Shown: piece by piece, positions 25,442 to 33,993 of the stretch
How positions within the stretch are numbered: the first letter of the stretch is position 1
Layout: each line of letters begins with the position of its first letter
Assembly (NCBI GenBank): GCA_944320865.1
Contig: CALUJC010000071.1
Location: forward strand, 1-59,376
Origin: an uncultured Bacteroides sp.
GTDB lineage: Bacteria > Bacteroidota > Bacteroidia > Bacteroidales > Bacteroidaceae
Reading direction: 5' to 3'
Length of the DNA: 59,376 nucleotides
The notes under the pieces: model-generated
What the model saw: the letters and a program-made list of their open reading frames with translations, nothing else
Database searches by the model: none
Told to the model about the DNA's origin: nothing
Translations under genes and position numbers: made by a program

Positions 25442-26164
25442 ATGAACTTCAAGGAAGGAGAAATATTGTACTTCAATAAGCCCTTGGGCTGGACGTCGTT
25501 CAAGGTGGTGGGCCACGTGCGCTACCACATCTGCCGGCGCATGGGTGTGAAGAAGCTGAAGGTAGGCCATGCCGGCACGCTCGACCCCTTGGCTACGGGC
25601 GTCATGATAGTGTGCACGGGCAAGGCGACGAAGCGCATTGAGGAATTCCAGTATCACACCAAGGAGTACGTTGCCGACATCCGCCTGGGTGCCACGACTC
25701 CCAGCTTTGACCTGGAGCACGAGATTGACGCCACCTATCCCACGGAGCACATCACCCGCGAGCTGGTGGAGGAAACCTTGCAACGCTTCAAGGGCGAGAT
25801 TCAGCAGGTGCCCCCCGCCTTTTCGGCCTGCATGGTCAACGGCAAGCGCGCCTACGACCTGGCCCGCAAAGGCAAGGAGGTGGACCTGAAACCCAAGCTG
25901 CTGGTGATAGACGAGATTGAGTTGCTGCAGTGCAACCTGCCCGACATACGCGTGCGGGTGGTGTGCAGCAAGGGCACGTACATCCGCGCGCTGGCCAGGG
26001 ACATCGGGGTGGCGCTGGGCAGCGGAGCCCACCTCACGGCATTGCAGCGCACCCGCGTGGGCAATGTCCGCCTGGAAGATTGCCTCGACCCGCTGGCCTT
26101 CCGCGACTGGATAGACCGCCAGGAGGTGGAGACCGGCGATGAAGCGGCAGAAGGGAATGAATGA
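25442..26164 (+). CDS. truB: tRNA pseudouridine(55) synthase
   Basis: A 240-residue enzyme that makes pseudouridine 55 in the T-loop of tRNAs. The N-terminal FNKPLGWTSFKVV and the catalytic Asp48 in KVGHAGTLDPLATG are diagnostic; YIRALARDIG is the conserved RNA-contact segment. Eight bases after uppP, and 47 bases before queA: two tRNA-modification genes in a row. Confidence 0.95.
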   Translation: MNFKEGEILYFNKPLGWTSFKVVGHVRYHICRRMGVKKLKVGHAGTLDPLATGVMIVCTGKATKRIEEFQYHTKEYVADIRLGATTPSFDLEHEIDATYPTEHITRELVEETLQRFKGEIQQVPPAFSACMVNGKRAYDLARKGKEVDLKPKLLVIDEIELLQCNLPDIRVRVVCSKGTYIRALARDIGVALGSGAHLTALQRTRVGNVRLEDCLDPLAFRDWIDRQEVETGDEAAEGNE

Positions 26165-26211
26165 ATCGAAAACGTTCTTAATCAATAATTACATACTAAA
26201 GCATATAGCCT

Positions 26212-27270
26212 ATGAAACTGTCTCAATTTAAATTCAAGCTTCCGGAGGACAAGATTGCTTTGCACCCCACGAAGTTCAGGGACGAGTGCCGGTTGATGGT
26301 GCTCCACAAAAAGACCGGTGAGATTGAGCACCGTATGTTCAAGGACATTCTGGAATATTTTGACGATAAAGACGTGTTTATTTTCAACGATACGAAGGTG
26401 TTCCCCGCCCGGCTGTATGGCAACAAGGAGAAGACCGGCGCACGCATTGAAGTGTTCCTGCTGCGCGAGCTGAACGAAGAACTGCGCCTGTGGGACGTGC
26501 TGGTAGACCCCGCGCGCAAGATTCGTATAGGCAACAAGCTGTACTTCGGCGAAGACGACTCCATGGTGGCCGAAGTGATAGACAACACCACCTCGCGCGG
26601 ACGCACGCTGCGTTTCCTGTACGACGGCCCGCACGACGAGTTCAAGAAAGCCCTCTATGCCCTGGGCGAGACGCCGCTGCCCCACAGCATCATCAACCGC
26701 CCCGTAGAGCCGGAAGACGCCGAACGCTTCCAGTCCATCTTTGCCAAGAACGAAGGAGCCGTCACTGCCCCTACCGCCAACCTGCACTTCAGCCGCGAAC
26801 TGATGAAGCGCATGGAGATAAAGGGCATCGACTTTGCCTTCGTCACCCTGCATGCCGGCCTGGGCAACTTCCGCGAGATTGATGTGGAAGACCTCACCAA
26901 GCACAAGACCGACTCCGAGCAGATGCAGGTGGACGACAAGGCGGTAGCCATCATCAACCATGCCAAGGACGAGAACCGCCAGGTGTGCGCCGTTGGCACC
27001 ACCGTGATGCGTGCCATCGAAAGCACCGTGAGCACCGACGGACATGTGAAGGCTTACGACGGCTGGACCAACAAGTTCATCTTCCCGCCCTACGACTTTA
27101 CCGTGGCCACATCCATGGTGTCCAACTTCCACATGCCGCTCTCCACGCTGCTGATGATTGTGGCTGCCTTTGGCGGTTACGACGAGGTGATGCACGCCTA
27201 CGACGTGGCGCTGAAAGAAGGCTACCAGTTTGGCACCTATGGCGACGCCATGCTGATAACGGACAGATGA
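26212..27270 (+). CDS. queA: S-adenosylmethionine:tRNA ribosyltransferase-isomerase
   Basis: A 352-residue enzyme that builds epoxyqueuosine on tRNAs with GUN anticodons using SAM as ribosyl donor. Recognisable segments are [53 protein letters not shown] and the C-terminal [19 protein letters not shown]. Length is normal. It follows truB in the same operon. Confidence 0.95.
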   Translation: MKLSQFKFKLPEDKIALHPTKFRDECRLMVLHKKTGEIEHRMFKDILEYFDDKDVFIFNDTKVFPARLYGNKEKTGARIEVFLLRELNEELRLWDVLVDPARKIRIGNKLYFGEDDSMVAEVIDNTTSRGRTLRFLYDGPHDEFKKALYALGETPLPHSIINRPVEPEDAERFQSIFAKNEGAVTAPTANLHFSRELMKRMEIKGIDFAFVTLHAGLGNFREIDVEDLTKHKTDSEQMQVDDKAVAIINHAKDENRQVCAVGTTVMRAIESTVSTDGHVKAYDGWTNKFIFPPYDFTVATSMVSNFHMPLSTLLMIVAAFGGYDEVMHAYDVALKEGYQFGTYGDAMLITDR

Positions 27271-27277
27271 TTCCTTT

Positions 27278-27447
27278 CAGAAGTCAAGAAGTAGAGAAGT
27301 TAGGGAGTCAAGAAGGATGGGCATGCCGATGCAGGCTTATGTCTTCTCGCTCCTTGACTCCTCTACTGCTTTTTGACTTCTTCACTCCTTGATTTCTTCA
27401 TTTCTCTACTACTTCTTGACTCCTTAACTTCTTGACTTCTTAACTCC
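27278..27447. repeat. Inverted cluster of AAGAAGTCAAG / CTTCTTGACTT repeats
   Basis: The left arm (about 27279-27315) carries AGAAGTCAAGAAG and GGAGTCAAGAAG. The right part (about 27350-27447) carries many copies of CTTCTTGACTT or CTCCTTGACTC with roughly 10-11-base spacing. The outer segments pair with about 20 of 21 complementary bases. It fills the gap between queA and the nuclease gene. Confidence 0.55.
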
Positions 27448-27458
27448 CCCATCAATAT

Positions 27459-28499
27459 ATGGCAAAACGTAGTAAAAACAAAGCAAGCGGCGTCATCTGG
27501 TTGGTGGCGCTGCTATGCATAGTGTGCCTGCTCTATGAGCCGTTGGCCCGCAGAATGGGTGTGGACACGGAGAAGGAAGGCATCACAGCCCTGCTGGGCA
27601 AGCTGTCCGAGAGGGCAGCGCAGCGGGCCGATTCGCTTCTGGCCGACACCCTTGCCGTGCAGTCCGCACAGCCTGCCGTCGGGAAGGAGCAGACTGAAGC
27701 TCCCAAAGCTCCGGCCACGGCGCCTTCCACCCCTCGCAAGACCCCGGCTGCCAAGGCTGTACAGCCTGCCAAAATGCCCACGGGAGAGACCCTGCTGCGC
27801 CCCGCCCCCATGAAGAAGGGCACGCCCGAACGCATCTTGCGCCGGCGGGGATACATCACTTCGTACAACAGCTACACCAAGCTGCCCAACTGGGTGGCCT
27901 GGGAACTGAACCGCGAGAAGCTGGTGGAGCGCGAGAGCCGCACGGACAAATTTCTGTCCGACCCCGACCTGTCCCCTGCCGAGGCCGTGACCACCGACGA
28001 CTACAAGCGCTCCGGCTGGGACCGTGGCCACATGTGTCCGGCGGGCGACAACCGCTGGCATTGGCGTGCCATGCAGGAAAGTTTCTACATGACCAACATC
28101 TGCCCGCAGAACCACAACCTGAACCGGGGCGACTGGAAGGAGCTGGAAGAGGCCTGCCGCGCCTGGGCGCAGTGCGAGGAGGGCATCTACATTGTCTGCG
28201 GTCCCGTGTTCTACAACCAGAAGCACCGCACCATCGGCCGCGACCACGTCGTCACCGTGCCCGAAGCCTTCTTCAAGGTGGTGCTTTGCCTGGGCGAGCC
28301 GCGCCCCAAGGCCATCGGCTTCATTTTCAAGAATGCCTCCGGAAACCATCCGTTGGACAAGTATGTCAACTCGGTGGACGAGGTGGAGCGCATCACGGGC
28401 ATCGACTTCTTTCCCGCCTTGCCCGACGAGGTGGAGCGCGAGGTAGAAGCCCGGCGCGACCCCGCACAGTGGGGACTGACCGTGTCCAAAGGCCGGTAA
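27459..28499 (+). CDS. Membrane-anchored DNA/RNA non-specific endonuclease (NUC1 type)
   Basis: A 346-residue protein with one N-terminal membrane helix (about 11-29), then an Ala/Pro/Lys-rich linker (about 65-115), then a His-Me finger nuclease domain. The catalytic motif is DRGHMCPAGDN, with the metal-binding Asn in NICPQNHNLNRGDW. The domain would face the periplasm, where it could degrade incoming or released nucleic acid. It is the last plus-strand gene before the PUL and converges on it across repeat copy F. Confidence 0.88.
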   Translation: MAKRSKNKASGVIWLVALLCIVCLLYEPLARRMGVDTEKEGITALLGKLSERAAQRADSLLADTLAVQSAQPAVGKEQTEAPKAPATAPSTPRKTPAAKAVQPAKMPTGETLLRPAPMKKGTPERILRRRGYITSYNSYTKLPNWVAWELNREKLVERESRTDKFLSDPDLSPAEAVTTDDYKRSGWDRGHMCPAGDNRWHWRAMQESFYMTNICPQNHNLNRGDWKELEEACRAWAQCEEGIYIVCGPVFYNQKHRTIGRDHVVTVPEAFFKVVLCLGEPRPKAIGFIFKNASGNHPLDKYVNSVDEVERITGIDFFPALPDEVEREVEARRDPAQWGLTVSKGR

Positions 28500-28518
28500 T
28501 CCGCTGTATTTCAGTATG

Positions 28519-28616
28519 CCGGTAGCGTAGGAACGCCCGCTCGGTAGTGATACTAAGCTACCGGGCGGGCGTTTCAACGCTACGGAGGCAGCTATACTAC
28601 GCTGCCGGACGGGGCC
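28519..28616. repeat. REP-like hairpin-chain repeat, copy F
   Basis: Modules GGTAGCGTAGGAACGCC, GGTAGTGATACTAAGCTACC, GGGCGGGCGTTTCAACGCTAC and GCTATACTACGCTGCC occur in series between convergent genes; it ends four bases before the GH20 stop codon. Confidence 0.65.
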
Positions 28617-28619
28617 TGC

Positions 28620-30212
28620 TTACTCCCCGCCCACCGTGTAGCCTTTCTCCTTCCAGATGGCCTTCAGCCCCTCGAGCGAGCGCAGGAAGGAGGCGTAGTC
28701 TTTCCGTTGAGGCAGCGTCCAGCCCACCTCGGCATAGGCGGCGATGCGGGGGAAGATGCGGCTGTACATCCATTCGTCAGACAAGGTCTCCTCGCCCCAC
28801 ATCTGGCAGCCCAGTCCCAGGATGCGCTTCTCTAGCTCCTTGGGCAGTCCCTCGGGGATGGGGCTGAAGTCGTAGGCCTGGCGCAGGGGTATCTGCTTGT
28901 AGTCGTAGTCCAGGTAGGTCATGTAGTGGTACGAGTTGACGATGTCATAGCCTTGGCGGGCGGTTTTCTCTATCAGGTCGAGGTCGCCTTTCCAGAACTG
29001 CACGATGGTGCCTTCGGCCAGCTTCTGGCGGGCTGTAGCGTCGTCGGCGTCGTTATACTCGTGTATTTTGTTTCCGGTGATGTCGTTCCAGCCCATCATG
29101 CGGCGGCCTTTGCGGTTCAGCATGTACGAGATGTCGTTGGTGAAGAGCACCTGCAGGTCGGCCGGCGTGTCGATGCCGTGCTCCTTCATGTAGGCCTGCA
29201 CGCGGGGCGAGGCTTTCCATTGGTCGAACTTCACTTCGTCGCCTCCGATGTGTATGATGGGCGAGGGGAAGAGCTCGATAATCTCGTCGAGCACGTCTTC
29301 GATGAACCGGTACACGCGCGGCGAGGTGATGTCCATCACTTCATACTGCACGCCGAAGGTGCAAGGCACCTTGATTTCCTTGCCCGTCGTTCCCAGCCAG
29401 GGGTAGGCGGCAATGGCTGCGCTTTCGTGTCCCGGCATCTCGAATTCGGGTATGACGAGTATGTGGCGCGCTTTGGCATAGGCCAGTACTTCGCGTATGT
29501 CCTGCTTGGTGTAGAAGCCGCCGTGGCGGTGCGGGTCGAAGGTCTTGCCCCGGTATCCGCCCAGTTGCGTGGAGTCGCGCCATGCGCCCACCTCCGTCAG
29601 CCTTGGGTATTTCTCTATTTCGATGCGCCAGCCCTGGTCGTCGGTCAGGTGCCAGTGGAAGACGTTCAGCTTCAGCCTTGCCATCTCGTCCAGCAGCCCC
29701 AGCACGATGTCCTTGCCTTTGAAGGAGCGGGAGTCGTCGTGCATGAAGGCGCGCCAGCGGTAGGCCGGATAGTCGGTGATGGAGACGCGGGGCACGGTGC
29801 AGCGTCCGTCGGCCTCCATCGTCACCAGCTGCCGCAGGGTCTGTATGCCGTAGAACACGCCGGTGGCGTCTTTGGCGGCAATGCGGACGTCCGTGCCGGA
29901 GACGCGGAGCGTGTATCCGTGTTCTTGCGGGAAGCTGAGGGCGGGGTCCAGGCTGAGGCTGATGGCGGCGTTGCCTTTGCCCACTGCGGCCCGGATGCCG
30001 AAGTCGTCGTGCAGGTATTGTGCGAGCAGCGTGCCTTCGCCTTCCAGCTCCTGCGGGTAGGCTATGGTGAGGGTGCGGGGAAGGGCCAGTGTGCCGTCGG
30101 CCGCCGTCATGTCCTGCACGGCGGGGATGACGCGTGCCGGCTGTGCGGCCTGTGCCATGCCCGTGGCCAGCAGCAGGGCGGCGCTTGCTAAGAGGGTTCT
30201 CAAGAGTTTCAT
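28620..30212 (-). CDS. GH20 beta-N-acetylhexosaminidase
   Basis: A 530-residue secreted enzyme with a signal peptide (1-22, AQA), an N-terminal GH20b domain (about 25-150) and a TIM barrel with the catalytic Asp325-Glu326 in HIGGDEVKFD. The mechanism is substrate-assisted and releases terminal beta-GlcNAc or GalNAc. HWHLTDDQGWRIEI and IPEFEMPGH are family segments. It is the last gene of the PUL, 36 bases downstream of the GH92 gene. Confidence 0.94.
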   Translation of the reverse strand: MKLLRTLLASAALLLATGMAQAAQPARVIPAVQDMTAADGTLALPRTLTIAYPQELEGEGTLLAQYLHDDFGIRAAVGKGNAAISLSLDPALSFPQEHGYTLRVSGTDVRIAAKDATGVFYGIQTLRQLVTMEADGRCTVPRVSITDYPAYRWRAFMHDDSRSFKGKDIVLGLLDEMARLKLNVFHWHLTDDQGWRIEIEKYPRLTEVGAWRDSTQLGGYRGKTFDPHRHGGFYTKQDIREVLAYAKARHILVIPEFEMPGHESAAIAAYPWLGTTGKEIKVPCTFGVQYEVMDITSPRVYRFIEDVLDEIIELFPSPIIHIGGDEVKFDQWKASPRVQAYMKEHGIDTPADLQVLFTNDISYMLNRKGRRMMGWNDITGNKIHEYNDADDATARQKLAEGTIVQFWKGDLDLIEKTARQGYDIVNSYHYMTYLDYDYKQIPLRQAYDFSPIPEGLPKELEKRILGLGCQMWGEETLSDEWMYSRIFPRIAAYAEVGWTLPQRKDYASFLRSLEGLKAIWKEKGYTVGGE

Positions 30213-30248
30213 TGCGTGTCTGTTTTTTTAGGGTGGAACGTAAAATGC

Positions 30249-32582
30249 TTATTCATTGCTCATGGAGTAGGGCTTGTCGCGGTCGGCATACGCCCGCTTG
30301 TTGGGCTTGGCCGACATGACGAAGCGCAGCGTGCCGCCTGCCATCAGGTCTTGGTGCGTCAGGTAGGCCTTGCGGTAGGGCTTGCCGTTGAGGTACACAG
30401 CCTTCACGTACTTGTTTTCTGCCGACAGCCCTTCGGCCTCGATGCGCAGGGTTTTCCCGCCTTCCAGCCTCACGACGGCTTCTTGCAAGGCGGGGGCGCC
30501 CAGCACGTATTGGTCGGTGCCCGGGCATACGGGGTAGAAGCCCAAGGCCGAGAAGACGTACCAGGCGGACATCTGGCCGCAGTCGTCGTTGCCGCAAAGG
30601 CCGTCGATGCGGTTGCGGTACATGTGGTCGAATATCTGCCGGATGCGTTCGGCCGTCTTCCAGGGTTGCGAGGTCCACATGTACAGGTAGGGGATGTGGT
30701 GGCTCGGCTCGTTGCCATGCACATAACTGCCCAGGATGCCCTCCGCCGTCACGTCCTCGGTGTGCGCGTAGGCCGAAGGGGGCAGCGTGTCGGTAAACAG
30801 CTTGTCCAGCCGCCGCACGAACTGCCGGTCGCCGCCCATAAGGCCGATGAGGCCCTTCACATCGTGGGGCACGAAGTAGGAGTAGTTCAGCGCATTGCCC
30901 TCTATAAAGCTTTGTCCCGAGGTACTGAGCAGGTCGAAGTCAGTCTTCCAGCTGCCGTCGGCCAGTCGTGCGCAGGCATACCCCAGTCCGGGCTTGAAGA
31001 CGTTGCGGTAGTTGGCAGCGCGGCGTTTGTAGGCATTGGCCGTGGCCGTGTCGCCCAGCAGCGTGGCTGTACGGTAGATGGCCCAGTCGTCGTAGGCATA
31101 TTCCAGGGTGATGGAGGCCGCGCTGGCGTTCTCCTCCAGGGGCACGTAGCCTAAGCGCTTGTAGGAGGCTATGCCGTCGTAGTAGGGCACGTTGGAACTG
31201 CTCACCATGGCCTGCAAGGCTGTCTGCTGCGTTTGCCGGTCGGCCACTATGCCTTTGGCTATGCCGTCGGCCAGCAGGGATACGCCGTGGTAGCCTATCA
31301 TGCACCAGTTCTCATTGCCCATGTGCGACCACACGGGCAAGGCCTTGTGCACGCTTTGCCTGTAGTGTGCCAGCAGGGAGGCCAGCATGTCGTGGCTTTT
31401 CTGCCGGTCGATGACGTTGAACAGGGGGTGCAGCGCCCGGAAGGTGTCCCACAACGAGAAGACGGTGTGGTTCGCAAACCCTTCGGCTCGGTGCACATTG
31501 CCGTCGATGCCGCGATACTGCCCGTCCACGTCCATGTAGACCGACGGGTTGATGAGGGTGTGGTACAACGAGGTGTAGAAGCTGGCGGTGATGTCCGGGT
31601 CTCCCTTGACCTGGATGGCGGAGAGGGCGTCTTCCCAGTCTTGCTCTGCCTCGCGGCGCAGCCGGTCGAAGGAGCGGCCCGAGGCTTCGGCCCGCAGGTT
31701 CTTCAAGGCGCCTTCGGTGCTGACGGCCGAGAGGGCCACGCGCACTTCGAGGGGTTGGCCGTCCGAGCAGTCGAACACGAAGTAGGTGCACAGTCCGCGT
31801 CCTCCCATCTCGGGGAAGTTATGTTCTTGGTCGAACTTGCGCCAGAAGCCTTTGTAGACAGACGTGCTGCCTACCTCCTTCCCGCCATAACGCACGATGG
31901 GTTTGGACAGGCTGATGGCGAAGTACGTCTGGTTGAAGCGTGCCCAGCCGTTGGTGATGCGGCAGCCGGTGAGCAGGGTGTCATTCTCCACGCGCAGGCT
32001 GCTCCACAGCGTTTTTCCTTGATAGTTGTAGATACCGTGGTCGAGGTCCACAATCAGGTTGCCCTCGCCCTTGGGATAGGTGTAGCGGTGCACGCCTACT
32101 CGGGGTGTGGCGGTCAGTTCGGCCTTTACGCCGTAGTCTTTCAGGTAGGCGGAGTAGTAGCCGGGGCGTGCCGTTTCCGAGTCGTGGTCGTAGGCCGAGC
32201 GGTAGCCGGTGGAGGGGGCTTGCTTCGTGCCGGGGTTTAGCCGGATGGCGCCGGTGGTGGGCATCAGCAGGATATCGCCCAAGTCGGAGTGGCCGGTGCC
32301 GTTCATGTGCGTGTGGCTGAAGCCTACGATGGTGGGGTCGTCATACTGGTATCCGGCGCAATAGCGGTATGCGTCTGCCTGGTACACGCCGTCCACATTG
32401 TGGGGAATGGTGTCCGTGTCGGGGCTGAGCTGTACCAGCCCGTGGGGCACGCAAGCGCCGGGAAAGGTGTGCCCCATGCCTTTGGTGCCGATGAGCGGGT
32501 TGACGTATTGCGATACGCCTTGGGCATGCACGGCCAGGGCGGCACACAGCAGGCCGAGGCAGGAGAGGAGTAGTCGGTTCAT
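30249..32582 (-). CDS. GH92 alpha-mannosidase
   Basis: A 777-residue secreted enzyme (signal peptide 1-20, VHAQ). N-terminal NPLIGTKGMGHTFPGA and GFSHTHMNGTGHSDLGD, the HGNEPSHHIPYLY segment with the catalytic Glu, and GNDDCGQMSAWYVFSALGFYPV are all GH92 hallmarks. Family members are calcium-dependent, inverting exo-alpha-mannosidases acting on N-glycan or yeast mannan linkages; the linkage preference cannot be assigned here. It is 31 bases downstream of the phosphoesterase and 36 bases upstream of GH20, giving a mannosidase-hexosaminidase pair. Confidence 0.95.
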   Translation of the reverse strand: MNRLLLSCLGLLCAALAVHAQGVSQYVNPLIGTKGMGHTFPGACVPHGLVQLSPDTDTIPHNVDGVYQADAYRYCAGYQYDDPTIVGFSHTHMNGTGHSDLGDILLMPTTGAIRLNPGTKQAPSTGYRSAYDHDSETARPGYYSAYLKDYGVKAELTATPRVGVHRYTYPKGEGNLIVDLDHGIYNYQGKTLWSSLRVENDTLLTGCRITNGWARFNQTYFAISLSKPIVRYGGKEVGSTSVYKGFWRKFDQEHNFPEMGGRGLCTYFVFDCSDGQPLEVRVALSAVSTEGALKNLRAEASGRSFDRLRREAEQDWEDALSAIQVKGDPDITASFYTSLYHTLINPSVYMDVDGQYRGIDGNVHRAEGFANHTVFSLWDTFRALHPLFNVIDRQKSHDMLASLLAHYRQSVHKALPVWSHMGNENWCMIGYHGVSLLADGIAKGIVADRQTQQTALQAMVSSSNVPYYDGIASYKRLGYVPLEENASAASITLEYAYDDWAIYRTATLLGDTATANAYKRRAANYRNVFKPGLGYACARLADGSWKTDFDLLSTSGQSFIEGNALNYSYFVPHDVKGLIGLMGGDRQFVRRLDKLFTDTLPPSAYAHTEDVTAEGILGSYVHGNEPSHHIPYLYMWTSQPWKTAERIRQIFDHMYRNRIDGLCGNDDCGQMSAWYVFSALGFYPVCPGTDQYVLGAPALQEAVVRLEGGKTLRIEAEGLSAENKYVKAVYLNGKPYRKAYLTHQDLMAGGTLRFVMSAKPNKRAYADRDKPYSMSNE

Positions 32583-32613
32583 ACGGGAATATTATTGGTT
32601 AAATGGTGATGTT

Positions 32614-33693
32614 TCATTCCAGCACAATGCTGAACTCGTCCCAAGGGTCGGTGCGCCAGGCAAACTGGCGGGTGGTGGGCGATATGCCGAACAGGGGCGA
32701 ATAGGTTTTCACCTGGATGGTCTTGCCGTCGGGCAGGAACTCGAGGATGCGCAGCCAGCCGTCGCCCCCGTTGCCGTGCCAGCCGCCTCCGGCTGTCTGG
32801 GCGTTGAACATCATCTGGAACACCGTCTTGCCGGCCTGGTTCTTGTCGGTGCGTTGGCCCACGTTGTGGCGGTGGTCGTCGTCAAGGCACCAGTGGCCGC
32901 AGACGACGAGGCGCAGGTTGGGCGTGACGGACACCAGCTTTTGCCAGATGGCTTCGCCGTAGTTGGCGGGCGACACGAGGTAGGGCTCCTTCTGGATGCG
33001 TCGGCCTTCCCAGTCCAGATAGGAGTGGGTGAGCAGGATGGCGGTGTGGCCGGCGTACTTCTCGCTGGTGCATAGCTTGTGGGCCCACTGCAGCACCTCG
33101 TCGCGCGGGGCGAACTCGGTGGCAATGACGAGCAGCTTGCTCCAGCCCGGCATTGCGACTTCGAAGGCGGCGTTCTCCAGCGTGGGCACGCCGAAGGCGT
33201 TGTTGCACACGCTGACCAGGCAGCCCTTCCACTGCGGGTTGCGCTCTACGGGGAAGTATTCGGGGAAGCGGCACAGGCGGTTTTCGGAGCGTGTGTAGCC
33301 GTAGTCGTGGTTGCCGCCGCATATCATGTAGGGCACTTTGCCGTCCAGCTTGGCGAAGGCTTGCGAGGCGGCGCGCCATTGCTGCGTGGAGGTCTGGTTG
33401 CCGTTCACGTTGTCGGGCACGAGGTATTCGTTCTGTTCCACCAGGTCGCCGGTGCAGAGCACGGCCTGCACGTTGAGGCGGTCGAGGTTGGCGGCCGTCC
33501 AGGCAGTCATGAGGTCGAACAGCGGTTGGTTGGTGTCGAACTTGGTGTAGGTCTGCGGGTCGGGCAGCAGGATGATGGAGCCCGACTCGGGGTTGCTGAG
33601 GCGGGGCGCGTTGTCGCTTTGCGCCTCTTGTGCCGCCGGTGCGAGGGCGGGGCACATCAGCAGGGCGGTAATGATGCAATGTTTCAGGTTCAT
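32614..33693 (-). CDS. Secreted calcineurin-like metallophosphoesterase
   Basis: A 359-residue protein with a signal peptide (about 1-21) and the metallophosphoesterase motifs in order: LLPDPQTY (modified DxH), CTGDLVEQ, GGNHDYG, and VVCGHWCLDDD. It would act in the periplasm on phosphomonoesters or diesters. It lies between susD and the two glycosidase genes, with its own -7 box. In a mannose-directed PUL a role in removing phosphate from glycans (for example phosphomannan) is plausible but inferred only. Confidence 0.85.
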   Translation of the reverse strand: MNLKHCIITALLMCPALAPAAQEAQSDNAPRLSNPESGSIILLPDPQTYTKFDTNQPLFDLMTAWTAANLDRLNVQAVLCTGDLVEQNEYLVPDNVNGNQTSTQQWRAASQAFAKLDGKVPYMICGGNHDYGYTRSENRLCRFPEYFPVERNPQWKGCLVSVCNNAFGVPTLENAAFEVAMPGWSKLLVIATEFAPRDEVLQWAHKLCTSEKYAGHTAILLTHSYLDWEGRRIQKEPYLVSPANYGEAIWQKLVSVTPNLRLVVCGHWCLDDDHRHNVGQRTDKNQAGKTVFQMMFNAQTAGGGWHGNGGDGWLRILEFLPDGKTIQVKTYSPLFGISPTTRQFAWRTDPWDEFSIVLE

Positions 33694-33716
33694 GTCGTTG
33701 ATGTGTTTTAGGGGTT

Positions 33717-33724
33717 CAAAAATA
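33717..33724 (-). promoter_or_regulatory. -7 promoter box of the phosphoesterase-GH92-GH20 unit
   Basis: TATTTTTG on the minus strand, 23 bases upstream of the start codon at 33693, suggests the three enzymes can be transcribed apart from susCD. Confidence 0.4.
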
Positions 33725-33784
33725 GTGCATTTTCCACAGAATCCCGCGTGGTGTGGAGCGGAAAAAACGGTGACCTTTCACTGC

Positions 33785-33858
33785 GTTGGTGGCGTAGTAT
33801 GGCCAGCGCGGTGGGGTTGGTAGGCCAGCCCGGTAGCGATACTACGCCACCACGCGGG
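33785..33858. repeat. REP-like hairpin-chain repeat, copy G
   Basis: Contains GTGGCGTAGTATGGCC and GGTAGCGATACTACGCCACC modules; located between susD and the phosphoesterase gene. Confidence 0.6.
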
Positions 33859-33993
33859 GTGAAAGTGTGCCGGAAGCGAAGTGTGCCGGAAGCCTTTGCA
33901 AGCTCCCGGCACAGTCCTTCCAGGGGTACAGTGAAAAATGCTGTGTGTGTTAAGTTAATAGAAGGGGTCTATCTGCGGTGTGGGGAGGAGGTT

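Larger units (their letters stand above)
33694..33993. other. 300-base gap inside the PUL
   Basis: Contains the phosphoesterase -7 box, repeat copy G, and a GTGCCGG/CCGGCAC hairpin (about 33878-33911) that may end the susCD transcript. No coding region was seen. Confidence 0.5.

Noticed and set aside
27278-27447. Possible CRISPR array
   Set aside because: Repeat units are 10-11 bases, degenerate and without unique spacers; no cas gene in the window.
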